From positions 1,612,001 through 1,676,000 of the forward strand of contig NZ_MINI01000038.1 of the NCBI RefSeq assembly GCF_002906855.1: a stretch of 64,000 nucleotides of DNA, read 5' to 3'. Position 1 is the first letter of the stretch. Every line of letters begins with the position of its first letter. Source of the stretch: Pseudomonas putida. Lineage in GTDB: Bacteria; Pseudomonadota; Gammaproteobacteria; Pseudomonadales; Pseudomonadaceae. Below, one piece after another: positions 17,748-27,427 of the stretch. The position numbers were made by a program, and so were the translations under genes. Below the pieces are notes generated by a model, which saw only the letters and a list, made by a program, of their open reading frames with translations, did no database searches and had not been told where the DNA came from.

Positions 17748-18683
17748 ATGGAACGCCCGCGTTTTCGACCCTATTTCCTCCACCCGCGATTCTGGGGCCT
17801 GTGGCTGGGCCTGGGCCTGCTGTGGCTGGTGGTGCAGTTGCCCTACCGTGCCCTGCTGTGGCTCGGCGGTGCCCTGGGCGCGCTGATGTACCGCGTGGCC
17901 GGCGAGCGCCGGCGCATTGCCGCGCGCAACCTCGAACTGTGCTTCCCGGAACTGTCCGACGACGAACGGCGGCGTCTGCTCAAGGCCAACTTCGCCTCCA
18001 CCGGCATCGCCTTCTTCGAAATGGCCATGAGCTGGTGGTGGCCTAAGGCCCGTCTGGCACGCCTGGCCCACATCGAAGGCCTCGAGCACCTGCAGGCGGC
18101 GCAGCAGGCCGGGCAAGGCGCCATCCTGATGGCGGTGCACTTCACCACCCTGGAGATCGGCGCCGCGTTGCTTGGCCAGGCGCATACCATCGACGGCATG
18201 TATCGCGAGCACGGCAACCCGCTGTTCGACTTCATCCAGCGCAGTGGCCGTGAACGGCACAACCTCGATTCGCTGGCCGTGGAGCGTGATGACGTGCGTG
18301 GCATGCTCAAGCTGCTGCGTTCGGGCCGGGCGATCTGGTACGCACCGGACCAGGACTACGGCGCCAAGCAGAGCATCTTCGTGCCGTTGTTCGGTATTCC
18401 GGCAGCCACGGTCACCGCGACCACCAAGTTCGCCCGCCTGGGCAAGGCGCAGGTGATTCCGTTCACCCAGAAGCGCCTGGAGGACGGCAGCGGCTATCGT
18501 CTGGTGATCCACCCGCCGCTGGAGGCCTTCCCCGGTGAGAGCGAAGAAGCCGATTGCCTGCGCATCAACCAGTGGGTCGAAGGCGTGCTGCGCGAGTGCC
18601 CGGAGCAGTACCTGTGGGCGCATCGGCGCTTCAAGTCGCGGCCCGAGGGCGCGCCGCGGCTGTACGACAAGAAAAAACGCTGA
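17748..18683 (+). CDS. lpxL: Lipid A biosynthesis late acyltransferase (LpxL/HtrB family)
   Basis: A 311-residue inner-membrane enzyme that transfers a secondary acyl chain to Kdo-lipid A or a precursor. A single N-terminal membrane anchor (about 15-35) is followed by the catalytic HX4E motif, His131 to Glu136 in VHFTTLE. The family's second motif is around YAPDQDYG and the third near VIPFTQKR. ATG 17748 has GGAAG five bases upstream; the frame extends to an upstream TTG at 17733 without support. It is followed 15 bp later by a patatin gene. Which acyl chain it transfers cannot be read from the sequence. Confidence 0.92.
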   Translation: MERPRFRPYFLHPRFWGLWLGLGLLWLVVQLPYRALLWLGGALGALMYRVAGERRRIAARNLELCFPELSDDERRRLLKANFASTGIAFFEMAMSWWWPKARLARLAHIEGLEHLQAAQQAGQGAILMAVHFTTLEIGAALLGQAHTIDGMYREHGNPLFDFIQRSGRERHNLDSLAVERDDVRGMLKLLRSGRAIWYAPDQDYGAKQSIFVPLFGIPAATVTATTKFARLGKAQVIPFTQKRLEDGSGYRLVIHPPLEAFPGESEEADCLRINQWVEGVLRECPEQYLWAHRRFKSRPEGAPRLYDKKKR

Positions 18684-18698
18684 TCCAGGACTCAATCC

Positions 18699-19847
18699 AT
18701 GGCGCCACCCCCGGTAACTGGTCTGATCCTTTCTGGCGGCGGCGCCCGCGCGGCCTATCAGGTCGGCGTCCTCGCCGGCATCGCCGAGCTGCTGCCGCCC
18801 GGCGCGCCCAACCCGTTCCCGGTCATCGTCGGCACCTCGGCCGGTGCCATCAACGCCGTGACCCTGGCCAGTGGCGCCACGCGCTTCAACGACGCCGTGC
18901 AGCGCCTCACCGCGTTCTGGCAGAACTTCCGCAGCCGCCTGGTCATCCGCAGCGACTGGCCCGGCGTGGTGCGCCAGGCCAGCCGCTTCGTCGGCCACAG
19001 CCTGCTTGGCCTTGGCGGACAGGCGCCGGTGGCCTTGCTCGACAGCAGCCCCCTGCGCGGCCTGCTGGAGTCGCACCTGGACCTGGATGGCATCGGCCAT
19101 TCCATCGCCGCCGAGCAATTGCGGGCAGTTGCCGTGACCGCTTTCGGCTATGAAAGTGGCCAGGCGGTGACCTTCTACCAAGGGCGCGGCACCATCGACG
19201 CCTGGCTGCGCCACCGCCGCATCGGCGTGCCCACGCCATTGACCATCGACCACCTGCTGGCCAGCGCGGCGATTCCGCTGTTGTTCGCCCCGGTGCGCCT
19301 GGGCGACGAGTATTACGGCGACGGCGCGGTGCGCCAGTCGGCACCGATCAGCCCGGCCCTGCACCTGGGCGCCAGCCGGGTGCTGGTGGTCGGGGTCAGC
19401 GGTAACCCGCAGCGCCCGGCGGCGCCGTTGCCGCCCCAGCGTGTGTTCAGCGGCCAGCAGCCGAGCCTGGCGCAGATCGGTGGGCACCTGCTCAACAGCA
19501 CTTTCATCGACAGCCTTGAGGATGATATCGAACTGCTGCAGCGGCTCAACCACCTGAGCCGGCTGCTGCCGGCGCACCTGGATGCACGGCGCCTGGGGCT
19601 GGCGCCGATCGAGGTGCTGGTGGTAGCGCCCAGCCAACCGCTGGACGAGATTGCGGCGCGGCACCGGCGCGAGTTGCCGGCGGCGTTGCGCCTGTTCCTG
19701 CGTGGTCCGGGGGCAACCCGGACCAGCGGGGCAGGGGTGTTGAGCTATTTGTTGTTCGAGGCCAGCTATTGCAGCGAGCTGATCGAACTGGGGCGGCGCG
19801 ATGCCTTGGCCAAGAAGCGCGAGCTGTGCCAGTTCCTGGGCATCTGA
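18699..19847 (+). CDS. Patatin-like phospholipase
   Basis: A 382-residue serine lipase of the patatin fold. The oxyanion loop SGGGARAAY (12-20), the nucleophile GTSAG with Ser47, and the dyad Asp in YYGDGAVRQ (about residue 208) are all present. The C-terminal ~100 residues form an extra helical region found in one bacterial patatin branch. There is no signal peptide, so it is expected in the cytosol or on the inner membrane. The position 15 bp after lpxL suggests cotranscription and a role in membrane lipid turnover. Confidence 0.9.
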   Translation: MAPPPVTGLILSGGGARAAYQVGVLAGIAELLPPGAPNPFPVIVGTSAGAINAVTLASGATRFNDAVQRLTAFWQNFRSRLVIRSDWPGVVRQASRFVGHSLLGLGGQAPVALLDSSPLRGLLESHLDLDGIGHSIAAEQLRAVAVTAFGYESGQAVTFYQGRGTIDAWLRHRRIGVPTPLTIDHLLASAAIPLLFAPVRLGDEYYGDGAVRQSAPISPALHLGASRVLVVGVSGNPQRPAAPLPPQRVFSGQQPSLAQIGGHLLNSTFIDSLEDDIELLQRLNHLSRLLPAHLDARRLGLAPIEVLVVAPSQPLDEIAARHRRELPAALRLFLRGPGATRTSGAGVLSYLLFEASYCSELIELGRRDALAKKRELCQFLGI

Positions 19848-19862
19848 TTTCGCCAGGCATGC

Positions 19863-20690
19863 TTACTCGGCTATCTGCAGCTTGCGCGCCTGGGTATACA
19901 CATACCGCACCTTCTCATACTCGAACGGCGAGTTGAGCTGCCCATAGCGGAATTTGGTGGTGTAGCGCTTGTCCACCACGCGCAAGGCGAAGATCTCCGG
20001 GTGATTTTCGCTGGCCTCGGCCACGTTCAGGTAATTGACCGCCTGCTCGCCGGCATAGTCCACCACCAGCCCGGTGGTGTCGCGCAGGTTCGACGGGCCG
20101 AGCACCGGCAGCATCAGGTAGGGCCCCTCCGGCACGCCATAGAAGCCCAGGGTCTGGCCAAAGTCCTCGCTCTGGCGCGGCAGCCCCATGCTGGTGGCTG
20201 GGTCCCACAAGCCCCCCACGCCGATGATGGTGTTGAACATCAGCCGCGCGGTGATCTCCGCCGAGCGCTTGGCCTTGAGCTGCAGCACGCTGTTGAACAG
20301 GTTCGGTACGTCACCCAGGTTGTTGAAGAAGTTGCTCACCCCGGTGCGCACGAAGCTGGGCGTGACGTACTGGTAGCCGCTGACCAGTGGCAGCAGCACC
20401 CATTGGTCCAGGCGGTAGTTGAAGTGGTAGATGCGCCGGTTCACCGATTCCAGCGGGTCGTACACGTTCAGTGCTTCCAGGGTCGAGCGTTCGAACTCGC
20501 GCTGGTCGAGCCCGGGGTTGAATTTCAGTTCGCGCAGCGGGTCGATGAAACCGTCGGCTTCCGGTGTCAGCGGCGCATGGGTAACTTGCGGGTCGGCTTC
20601 GACCACGCTGGCCCGTGCCGCGGTTTCCGCGGCCAGGGCATTGCCGGCGACGACGAGCAGCGCGGTGGCGAGGAGGAATTGGTTAGCCAC
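19863..20690 (-). CDS. mlaA: MlaA/VacJ family lipid-asymmetry protein without a lipobox
   Basis: A 275-residue homologue of the outer-membrane protein that removes mislocalised phospholipids from the outer leaflet and passes them to MlaC. Family blocks are clear: YDPLESVNRRIYHFN, NNLGDVPN, GVGGLWDPA and the C-terminal LPVLGPSNLRDTTG. The start is GTG 20690 with GGAG seven bases upstream, inside the last codons of the alpha/beta hydrolase gene (8-bp overlap). The signal peptide (VANQFLLATALLVVAGNALA) lacks the Cys of a lipoprotein lipobox, unlike the E. coli protein. The rest of the Mla pathway is not in this window. Confidence 0.9.
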   Translation of the reverse strand: MANQFLLATALLVVAGNALAAETAARASVVEADPQVTHAPLTPEADGFIDPLRELKFNPGLDQREFERSTLEALNVYDPLESVNRRIYHFNYRLDQWVLLPLVSGYQYVTPSFVRTGVSNFFNNLGDVPNLFNSVLQLKAKRSAEITARLMFNTIIGVGGLWDPATSMGLPRQSEDFGQTLGFYGVPEGPYLMLPVLGPSNLRDTTGLVVDYAGEQAVNYLNVAEASENHPEIFALRVVDKRYTTKFRYGQLNSPFEYEKVRYVYTQARKLQIAE

Positions 20691-21981
20691 GGAAGAACTC
20701 CAGCATGGCGTCGCTGTTGACGCGGTAATTGAGGTTGCCGCAATGGCCGCCATGGGGGTAAAGGGTCAGCCGGTCGCCGAACACCTTGCGCAGGAAGCCG
20801 ATATCGCCGGGGCCGAGGATAAGGTCGTCGGCATTGTGCATCACGGCGATCTTGTCGCTCTTGTGCAGGTAGTCTTCCAGGGCATACAAGCTGACCTGGT
20901 TGACCAGTTGCAGGATGCTGTTGCCGTCGGTGCGGGCGCGCCACATCGGGATCACCTGCTCGGTCATGTAGCAGTCGAAGTCGCACTGCAGGGCCCGCTT
21001 GAAAAACGGCGTCAGGCTGCTGCCCTCGGTGATCGGGAACTTCGGCGGAATGATCAGGCCGCGGCGGTTGATCAGGTCGGAGGTGAAGGCGATGTCGGCC
21101 GCCGAGAAGCGGAACGAGGTGCCGATGAGCATGGCCATCTGTTCGTTGGACAGGTGCTGTTTCGACTGCTGGAAGTCATACAGCAGGGCGTCGTTGAGGT
21201 CGATGTAGCCCTTGTCCTGGAAGTAGCGGGTGAGCTTCTCGAGCATCAGCTCATAGAAGGTGGTGCTGCGGTCGATGCCCTTGACCTGGGTCTGCACCAG
21301 CTTGTCGAGGTTATTGATCGAGGTGTACAGGTTGACCGGCGGATTGAGCAGCAGCACGCGTTTGAAGTTGAAGCTGCGACGGGTTTCGTCGAGGTGGCTG
21401 ACGAAGGCGGCATCCAGCGCGCCCAGGCTGTAGCCGGTGAGGTAGTACTCGCTGACCGGCAGGCGTGGGTGCTGGGCACGCACGGCCTGCATCACCCGGT
21501 ACATGTCTTCGGCGTCTTCCTGGCTGACCCCGGGCGTGGCGAAGCGCGAGGCGGCGCTCATGAAGTCGTAGCTGGTTGGCGACGACAGCTGCACCACGTG
21601 GTAGCCGGCCTGGTAGAACAGCTTCTTGAGGTATTCGTTGATGCTGCTGGAGTAGGGCGCACCGGTACCGGCGATGAGGAAGATCAGCGGTGCCTCGTGG
21701 TCCTGTCGCGCCAGGCGGTACTTGAGCTTCTTCACTGCCCAGAAGTTGTCGGGCAGGGTGAACTCGCGCTCGGGGCGCAGGTTCAGGCTGTAGTCGGACT
21801 GGTCTATCTCGTCGTCGCTGGGCAGGGTCGGACGCTGCTCCGGCGGTGTAGTGGCGATGGTCGCCTCGAACGGGTTGGTCAAGGGGTAGCCGTAGCTTGC
21901 GGCGTCGATATCCCGCGCCGAAGCGGCCGCAGCCATGAGCAGGCCGCCAAGAAGGGCGGCGAGGCGCCAAGATCGAAGCAT
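20683..21981 (-). CDS. Secreted alpha/beta-hydrolase fold protein
   Basis: A 432-residue exported protein: MLRSWRLAALLGGLLMAAAASA is a signal peptide. It has a hydrolase core with nucleophile elbow TGYSLGA (about residue 187), a probable catalytic Asp in HNADDLI and His in PHGGHCG near the C-terminus. The early loop FLIAGTGAPYSSS fits an oxyanion-hole segment. ATG 21981 follows GGGGGA by four bases. It is translationally coupled to the mlaA-like gene, which suggests a periplasmic esterase or lipase acting with lipid transport. I do not recognise a characterised homologue; older annotations of similar proteins as kinases would not fit the motifs. Confidence 0.82.
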   Translation of the reverse strand: MLRSWRLAALLGGLLMAAAASARDIDAASYGYPLTNPFEATIATTPPEQRPTLPSDDEIDQSDYSLNLRPEREFTLPDNFWAVKKLKYRLARQDHEAPLIFLIAGTGAPYSSSINEYLKKLFYQAGYHVVQLSSPTSYDFMSAASRFATPGVSQEDAEDMYRVMQAVRAQHPRLPVSEYYLTGYSLGALDAAFVSHLDETRRSFNFKRVLLLNPPVNLYTSINNLDKLVQTQVKGIDRSTTFYELMLEKLTRYFQDKGYIDLNDALLYDFQQSKQHLSNEQMAMLIGTSFRFSAADIAFTSDLINRRGLIIPPKFPITEGSSLTPFFKRALQCDFDCYMTEQVIPMWRARTDGNSILQLVNQVSLYALEDYLHKSDKIAVMHNADDLILGPGDIGFLRKVFGDRLTLYPHGGHCGNLNYRVNSDAMLEFFRG

Positions 21982-22170
21982 GTATTCCCCCAGAAGGATC
22001 AAGGTCGTGCAGTATGCAGGCTAGGACCACGGTTGCCTGGGCAAAGTTGCCGAGTGCACTGGCCTTTGGTGTGCTTGTTATCTGCAACATAGCTGCAGGG
22101 TTGTGATTTTGCCTTACAACAGGGCTTGGGCGATCATGGATGATTTCGATTACCGCTATTGGAGAATGGG

Positions 22171-22539
22171 ATGACTCGATCGCTGCCGGCCGCTCTACTG
22201 CTGATGTTTCTGGCCATCTGGCTCGCGGCCAGTTATGGCGTGCGCTATCGGTTGATGGAGGATGCTCAGTGGGTTGGCCTGTGCGCAGTGCCAGGCGACT
22301 ACTGGCAGTGCCAGGTGCGTTCGTGGTTGGGGTTGGGCATTCACTTTCAGGTGATGGCCTGGGCCGGATTGGGGTTGGCGTTGCTTGCCCAGGTCATTGC
22401 CGGTCGCGGCGGCTGGTGGCTGGCGGTGCTGGCGCTGGTCTTTGGTGTTCCGGCGCTGGTGCTGTACACCGCCAGCATTGCGGTGTTCGTGGTGGTGCTG
22501 GCGGGGTTGCGGCTGGTTCGGCAACCGCGCCGGGGCTGA
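22171..22539 (+). CDS. Small polytopic membrane protein (hypothetical)
   Basis: A 122-residue protein with three to four hydrophobic helices (from LPAALLLMFLAIWLAASYG, then VMAWAGLGLALLAQVIAG, WWLAVLALVFGVPALVLY and IAVFVVVLAGL). A short extracytoplasmic loop contains two Cys (LCAVPGDYWQCQV) that could form a disulfide. ATG 22171 follows GGAG by six bases; a TTG at 22159 is also open. Family unknown. It stands between two minus-strand genes, alone on the plus strand. Confidence 0.65.
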   Translation: MTRSLPAALLLMFLAIWLAASYGVRYRLMEDAQWVGLCAVPGDYWQCQVRSWLGLGIHFQVMAWAGLGLALLAQVIAGRGGWWLAVLALVFGVPALVLYTASIAVFVVVLAGLRLVRQPRRG

Positions 22540-22566
22540 CAGGGGCTGCAAAGTAGCCCCGGAACC

Positions 22567-24129
22567 TCAAGCTCTGCGCAGCCGCAAGCTCCGCCACAAG
22601 GCTGCGGTCATCAACACACTGACCACCGCCCACCCCCAAGCCTGCTCGTTCTCCAGCCCTTCCCGATACAACTGCGGCAACACCCCGGCCCCAACGATAA
22701 AGGCCAGCAACGCCACCTCCGCTCGCCGAGCCGCCACCGGCTTCAACAGGTACACCACCGCCGGCAATGCCAGCGCCACGCTCGGGAAGCTCCGGTAGCG
22801 CGGGTCGAACACCATCGCCAGCATGCTCACCGCCGCCGCAAAGCCGGCAGCCAGCAACCACCAGCCTGCACGCGCCTGCAACCAGGTGAACAGCCGTTCG
22901 CGCCAGCCGTTACGACCGACCAAGGCAAGGGCCGCATGCATCAGCACCAGCAGGTTCAGCCCGGCCAGCACCACCGCCCACACCCATTCCCCGGCAAACC
23001 GCGCATGGGTGCGCATCAACTCGCCCCACAACCCCAGGCAGCCTGCGCCAAATGCGGCCAGCAGCGGCAGCAGCAGGGCCGCCAGCGGTGTTGCAGGGCG
23101 CCCGGCCAACAGCAGCGTGACCGCCATCAACAGCACGCCCGCCAGCAACCACTGCGGCCAGTAATGCAGGTTGCTGACCGGCCCTTCGAGCACGCCCTTG
23201 TCCTGCCGATCGGCATCGTACAGCCCCCAATAACCGCCCACGGCGCCCTCGCTGGCACGCTTCCATGGCTGGTCGAACGCTTCGATCAGGTTGTAGTGCC
23301 AGCCGTTGGCCTCGGCCATGCTGACGAAACCACGAATGAAACGCGCCTCGTTGGCCCGGCTGGGCACGGCGGTCTCGCGCTGGCGGCCTTCGCTGGGCCA
23401 ACCGGTTTCGCCGATGAAGATGTCCTTGGGCGCGAATCGGTTGCCGAACACCTGGCGCACGTCGGCGACATGGGCCAGGGCATCGTCGATGCCGCGCGGG
23501 TCGTCTTCCCAGTAGGGCAGCAGGTGGATGGTCAGGAAGTCCACGGCTGGCGCCACCTGCGGGTGTTGCAACCAGAACTCCCAGACATCGGCATAGGTTA
23601 CCGGCACCTTGACCTGGCTTTTCACCTTGTTGATCAGCGCGGCCAGCTGCTCGCCGGTCACTTCCTTGCGCAACAACGCCTCGTTGCCGACGATCACCGC
23701 GCTGACCACGTCTGGGTTGGCATTGGCGGCGGCGATCAGTGCGTCCACCTCCTTGCCGGTGTCGACCGGGTTGGCGTTGACCCAGGCCCCGAGCATCACT
23801 TTCAGCCCATGCTTGCGGGCCAGCGCCGGTATTGCCTCAAGGCCGGTCATCGAATAGGTGCGGATGCACTGGAATCGCTCGGCCAGAAACGCCAGGTCGG
23901 CGTCCATGCGCGCCGGGCGCAGGCGGAAAGGCTGGTCGAAGGGCGACTGGTCCTTGTCGAACGGGGTGTACGACGCACACTGCAGTTTGTGCGTGGGGCT
24001 GGCGGCGTCGGGCAGCAGGACCGGCTTGCCCAGCCCGTACCAGAGCGCCCCCAGCCCAAGCAGGGCGAGCAGGCAGGCGAGCAGGTACAACGGCAGCAGG
24101 CGGGAAGCATCAGGCATTGGGCGGTCCAT
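22567..24129 (-). CDS. GH17-family beta-glucan enzyme with membrane domain (beta-1,3-glucosyltransferase type)
   Basis: A 520-residue inner-membrane protein. It has one N-terminal helix (about 10-30), a periplasmic TIM-barrel of glycoside hydrolase family 17 (about 50-310) and a C-terminal block of seven or eight helices (about 335-515). The GH17 acid/base Glu is in IVGNEALLR and the nucleophile Glu in IGETGWPS. In pseudomonads such proteins are linked to beta-(1,3)/(1,6) glucan, including osmoregulated periplasmic glucan, remodelling by transglycosylation. The start at ATG 24129 is uncertain: a TTG at 24141 and an ATG at 24117 are also in frame. It is monocistronic. Confidence 0.85.
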   Translation of the reverse strand: MDRPMPDASRLLPLYLLACLLALLGLGALWYGLGKPVLLPDAASPTHKLQCASYTPFDKDQSPFDQPFRLRPARMDADLAFLAERFQCIRTYSMTGLEAIPALARKHGLKVMLGAWVNANPVDTGKEVDALIAAANANPDVVSAVIVGNEALLRKEVTGEQLAALINKVKSQVKVPVTYADVWEFWLQHPQVAPAVDFLTIHLLPYWEDDPRGIDDALAHVADVRQVFGNRFAPKDIFIGETGWPSEGRQRETAVPSRANEARFIRGFVSMAEANGWHYNLIEAFDQPWKRASEGAVGGYWGLYDADRQDKGVLEGPVSNLHYWPQWLLAGVLLMAVTLLLAGRPATPLAALLLPLLAAFGAGCLGLWGELMRTHARFAGEWVWAVVLAGLNLLVLMHAALALVGRNGWRERLFTWLQARAGWWLLAAGFAAAVSMLAMVFDPRYRSFPSVALALPAVVYLLKPVAARRAEVALLAFIVGAGVLPQLYREGLENEQAWGWAVVSVLMTAALWRSLRLRRA

Positions 24130-24325
24130 CGTCAGGCGCAAAACGTTAGATAGTAGCCCGGCGCCAAACCTTTGGCATGCAAGGATCGCGCAGGCCGGCG
24201 TAGGCCGATGCCGCTAATGGCACAGTGCTGTCGCCAATGGTGCGGTACAGGTCGCAGTGGGAGCAGGTCGACCTTTGTTGCAGGAAGATGATGCAATCTC
24301 CAAGACCTGACGAGGGGATGCTTTG

Positions 24326-25186
24326 ATGGCTACTTTTACAAGAATGCGCCGTTTCCTGGGCGTGGGCACCGCCCTGGTATTGGCCATGAGCGCTGCACAG
24401 GCCATGGCCAAAGAAGTGAGCATTGGTTATGTGGACGGTTGGGCCGATAGTGTGGCAACCACCAACGTCGCCGCAGAAGTGATCAAGCAGAAACTGGGCT
24501 ACGACGTGAAGCTGCAGGCTGTGGCCACCGGCATCATGTGGCAGGGTGTGGCCACCGGTAAACTCGACGCCATGCTCTCGGCCTGGTTGCCGGTGACCCA
24601 CGGTGAGTACTGGACCAAGAACAAGGACAACGTGGTCGACTACGGCCCGAACTTCAAGGATGCCAAGATCGGCCTGATCGTCCCTGAGTACGTCAAGGCC
24701 GTCAGCATCGCCGACCTCAAGACCGACAGCAGTTTCAAGCAGAAGATCGTCGGTATCGATGCCGGCTCCGGGGTGATGCTCAAGACCGACCAGGCGATCA
24801 AAGACTATGACCTGACCGGCTACAAGCTGCAGGCCAGTTCCGGTGCGGCGATGACCGCCGAACTGGGCCGCGCCTACGCCAAGCAGCAGTCGATTGCCGT
24901 GACCGGCTGGGTACCGCACTGGATGTTCGCCAAGTGGAAGCTGAAGTTCCTCGAGGATCCAAAAGGCGTGTATGGCGCGGCCGAGACCGTGAATAGCATC
25001 GGCAGCAAGGAACTGGGCACCAAGGCGCCGGAAGTGGCGGAGTTCCTGAAGAAATTCCAGTGGCAGTCCAAGGATGAGATTGGCGAGGTGATGCTGGCGA
25101 TACAGGAAGGTGCCAAGCCTGAGGCGGCGGCCAAGGACTGGGTGGCCAAGCACCCGGACCGCGTGAAGGAGTGGACTGGCAAGTAA
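24326..25186 (+). CDS. Orphan glycine betaine/choline-class ABC substrate-binding protein (OpuAC/ProX family)
   Basis: A 286-residue exported protein with signal peptide (MATFTRMRRFLGVGTALVLA, cleavage after AMA near residue 28). Trp-rich segments typical of the quaternary-amine cage are seen: YVDGWADSV, AWLPVTHGEYW and GWVPHWMFAKWKL. No permease or ATPase gene is nearby. This resembles the solitary CaiX/BetX-type binding proteins of Pseudomonas that share the Cbc core transporter. ATG 24326 has GAGGGG eight bases upstream. Ligand choice among betaine, carnitine and choline cannot be decided here. Confidence 0.88.
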   Translation: MATFTRMRRFLGVGTALVLAMSAAQAMAKEVSIGYVDGWADSVATTNVAAEVIKQKLGYDVKLQAVATGIMWQGVATGKLDAMLSAWLPVTHGEYWTKNKDNVVDYGPNFKDAKIGLIVPEYVKAVSIADLKTDSSFKQKIVGIDAGSGVMLKTDQAIKDYDLTGYKLQASSGAAMTAELGRAYAKQQSIAVTGWVPHWMFAKWKLKFLEDPKGVYGAAETVNSIGSKELGTKAPEVAEFLKKFQWQSKDEIGEVMLAIQEGAKPEAAAKDWVAKHPDRVKEWTGK

Positions 25187-25210
25187 AAACCCTTCAGGGC
25201 CAGTTTTGCT

Positions 25211-25276
25211 TCTTCGCGGGACAAGCCCGCTCCTGCAAGGCCTGTAGGAGCGGGCTTGTCCCGCGATGGGCCGGCA
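25211..25276. repeat. REP pair
   Basis: Compact inverted REP doublet (units about 25211-25238 and 25242-25270) just after the binding-protein stop, with the core GTAGGAGCGGGCTTGTCCCG. It probably protects the 3' end of that mRNA. Confidence 0.88.
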
Positions 25277-25400
25277 CTTTGTTACGCAATCGGTAAAACA
25301 CCGTTGCATCTAAGACTAAGGTCGTCTGGTTGGCGTCCAATAGCTGCATAAAGTAAGGGTGTGGGTTCCATCCCCTATCTGTGCTGCTAGGACAAAAACA

Positions 25401-25712
25401 ATGAACGACAGCATTTACCTCTCGATACAAAACAGCCCGCGCTTCAAGGAGCTGGTCAGCAAACGTGAACGGTTCGCCTGGATTCTCTCGGCGATCATGC
25501 TCGGCCTCTACTGCGCCTTCATCCTCCTGATCGCCTACGGTCCTCAGCTTCTGGGCACCAAGCTCAGCCCTGACTCGTCGATTACCTGGGGCATTCCCCT
25601 GGGCGTCGGCCTGATCGTTTCGGCATTCGTCCTGACCGCCATCTACGTGCGCCGCGCCAACGGCGAGTTCGATGAGCTGAACAAGGCCATCCTGAAGGAG
25701 GCGCAACAATGA
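25401..25712 (+). CDS. yjcH: DUF485 membrane protein YjcH
   Basis: A 103-residue protein with two membrane helices ([21 protein letters not shown] and [21 protein letters not shown]) and a charged C-terminal tail. This is the usual small partner of the acetate permease. ATG 25401 has AGGA eight bases upstream. Its stop overlaps the actP start as ATGA, so the two are translationally coupled. The family's role beside ActP is not settled. Confidence 0.93.
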   Translation: MNDSIYLSIQNSPRFKELVSKRERFAWILSAIMLGLYCAFILLIAYGPQLLGTKLSPDSSITWGIPLGVGLIVSAFVLTAIYVRRANGEFDELNKAILKEAQQ

Positions 25713-27373
25713 TTCGCCACGCCAAAGCCCTGGCCGTTCTGGCCTGCGGAGCCTTTGCACCCGCCGTGTGGGCCGCCGATGCCCTGACCGGCGAGGTGCA
25801 GAAGCAACCGCTGAACGTTCCGGCGATCGCCATGTTCGTGGCCTTCGTCGCCTTCACCCTCGGCATCACCTACTGGGCCTCCAAGCGCAACAAGTCGGCG
25901 GCGGACTACTACGCCGCCGGTGGCAAGATCACCGGCTTCCAGAACGGCCTGGCGATTGCCGGCGACTACATGTCGGCGGCCTCGTTCCTGGGTATTTCCG
26001 CCCTGGTGTTCACCTCTGGCTACGACGGCCTGATCTATTCGATCGGCTTCCTGGTCGGCTGGCCGATCATCCTCTTCCTGATTGCCGAACGCCTGCGCAA
26101 CCTCGGCAAGTACACCTTCGCCGACGTCGCCTCGTACCGCCTCGGGCAGAAGGAAATCCGCACCCTGTCGGCTTCCGGTTCGCTGGTGGTGGTGGCGTTC
26201 TACCTGATCGCGCAGATGGTCGGCGCCGGCAAGCTGATCGAGCTGCTGTTCGGCCTGGACTACCACGTCGCGGTGATCCTGGTGGGTATCCTGATGTGCC
26301 TTTACGTGCTGTTCGGCGGCATGCTGGCCACCACCTGGGTACAGATCATCAAGGCCGTGCTGCTGCTGTCCGGTGCCAGTTTCATGGCGCTGATGGTGAT
26401 GAAGCACGTCGGCTTCGACTTCAACACGCTGTTCTCCGAAGCGATCAAGGTGCACGCCAAGGGCGAGGCGATCATGAGCCCGGGCGGTCTGGTCAAGGAC
26501 CCGATCTCGGCATTCTCGCTGGGCCTGGCGCTGATGTTCGGTACCGCTGGCCTGCCACATATCCTGATGCGCTTTTTCACCGTCAGTGACGCCAAGGAAG
26601 CGCGCAAGAGCGTGCTGTACGCCACCGGTTTCATCGGCTACTTCTACATCCTGACCTTCATCATCGGCTTCGGCGCGATCCTGCTGGTCAGCACCAACCC
26701 GGACTTCAAGGACGCCGCCGGCGCCCTGATCGGTGGCAACAACATGGCGGCGGTGCACCTGGCTGATGCCGTGGGTGGCAGCGTGTTCCTCGGCTTCATC
26801 TCCGCCGTGGCCTTCGCCACCATCCTGGCAGTGGTCGCCGGCCTGACCCTGGCCGGTGCCTCGGCAGTTTCCCACGACCTGTACGCCAGCGTCTGGCGCA
26901 AGGGCAAGGCCAACGACAAGGATGAAATCCGCGTGTCGAAGATCACCACCGTCGCCCTCGGCGTGCTGGCGATCGGTCTGGGCATTCTGTTCGAGAAGCA
27001 GAACATCGCCTTCATGGTCGGCCTGGCGTTCTCCATCGCCGCCAGCTGCAACTTCCCGGTACTGCTGCTCTCGATGTACTGGAAGAAGCTGACCACCCGC
27101 GGCGCCATGATCGGCGGCTGGCTGGGCCTGGTGAGTGCGGTGACGCTGATGATCCTCGGCCCGACCATCTGGGTGCAGATCCTCGGTCACGAAAAAGCCA
27201 TCTACCCGTACGAATACCCGGCGCTGTTCTCGATGGCCATTGCCTTCGTCAGCATCTGGTTCTTCTCGGTCACCGACAAGTCCAAGGCGGCCGACGACGA
27301 GCGTGCGCTGTTCTACCCGCAGTTCGTCCGTTCGCAGACTGGCCTGGGGGCTTCTGGCGCGGTTTCGCACTGA
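25709..27373 (+). CDS. actP: Acetate/cation symporter ActP (sodium:solute symporter family)
   Basis: A 554-residue inner-membrane symporter for acetate and other short carboxylates. It has a signal-like N-terminus ([22 protein letters not shown]) and about 13 helices. Sodium:solute symporter (SSS) signatures are visible, such as [20 protein letters not shown] and [25 protein letters not shown] site precedes ATG 25709. It is coupled to yjcH and ends in a strong terminator. This supports growth on acetate or its reuptake after overflow. Confidence 0.96.
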   Translation: MIRHAKALAVLACGAFAPAVWAADALTGEVQKQPLNVPAIAMFVAFVAFTLGITYWASKRNKSAADYYAAGGKITGFQNGLAIAGDYMSAASFLGISALVFTSGYDGLIYSIGFLVGWPIILFLIAERLRNLGKYTFADVASYRLGQKEIRTLSASGSLVVVAFYLIAQMVGAGKLIELLFGLDYHVAVILVGILMCLYVLFGGMLATTWVQIIKAVLLLSGASFMALMVMKHVGFDFNTLFSEAIKVHAKGEAIMSPGGLVKDPISAFSLGLALMFGTAGLPHILMRFFTVSDAKEARKSVLYATGFIGYFYILTFIIGFGAILLVSTNPDFKDAAGALIGGNNMAAVHLADAVGGSVFLGFISAVAFATILAVVAGLTLAGASAVSHDLYASVWRKGKANDKDEIRVSKITTVALGVLAIGLGILFEKQNIAFMVGLAFSIAASCNFPVLLLSMYWKKLTTRGAMIGGWLGLVSAVTLMILGPTIWVQILGHEKAIYPYEYPALFSMAIAFVSIWFFSVTDKSKAADDERALFYPQFVRSQTGLGASGAVSH

Positions 27374-27389
27374 TACCCTTCGGCAATTG

Positions 27390-27420
27390 AAAAACCGCGC
27401 CTTGGCGCGGTTTTTCTTTT
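27390..27420. terminator. Bidirectional terminator between actP and the DUF3309 gene
   Basis: A 12-bp perfect stem (27390-27401 with 27404-27415) starts with an A run and is followed by TTTTTCTTTT. It serves actP on the plus strand and can also stop minus-strand transcription from the small gene facing it. Confidence 0.9.
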
Positions 27421-27427
27421 CCTGCGA

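Noticed and set aside
24248-24270. Direct repeat CAGGTCG with 16-bp period before the betaine-binding protein gene
   Set aside because: Too short and common in this GC-rich DNA; it does not clearly match the GbdR or BetI sites that I know.
25277-25400. Sigma-54 promoter before yjcH-actP (TTGGCGTCCAATAGCTGC)
   Set aside because: The GG and GC elements are not at the required ten-base spacing.
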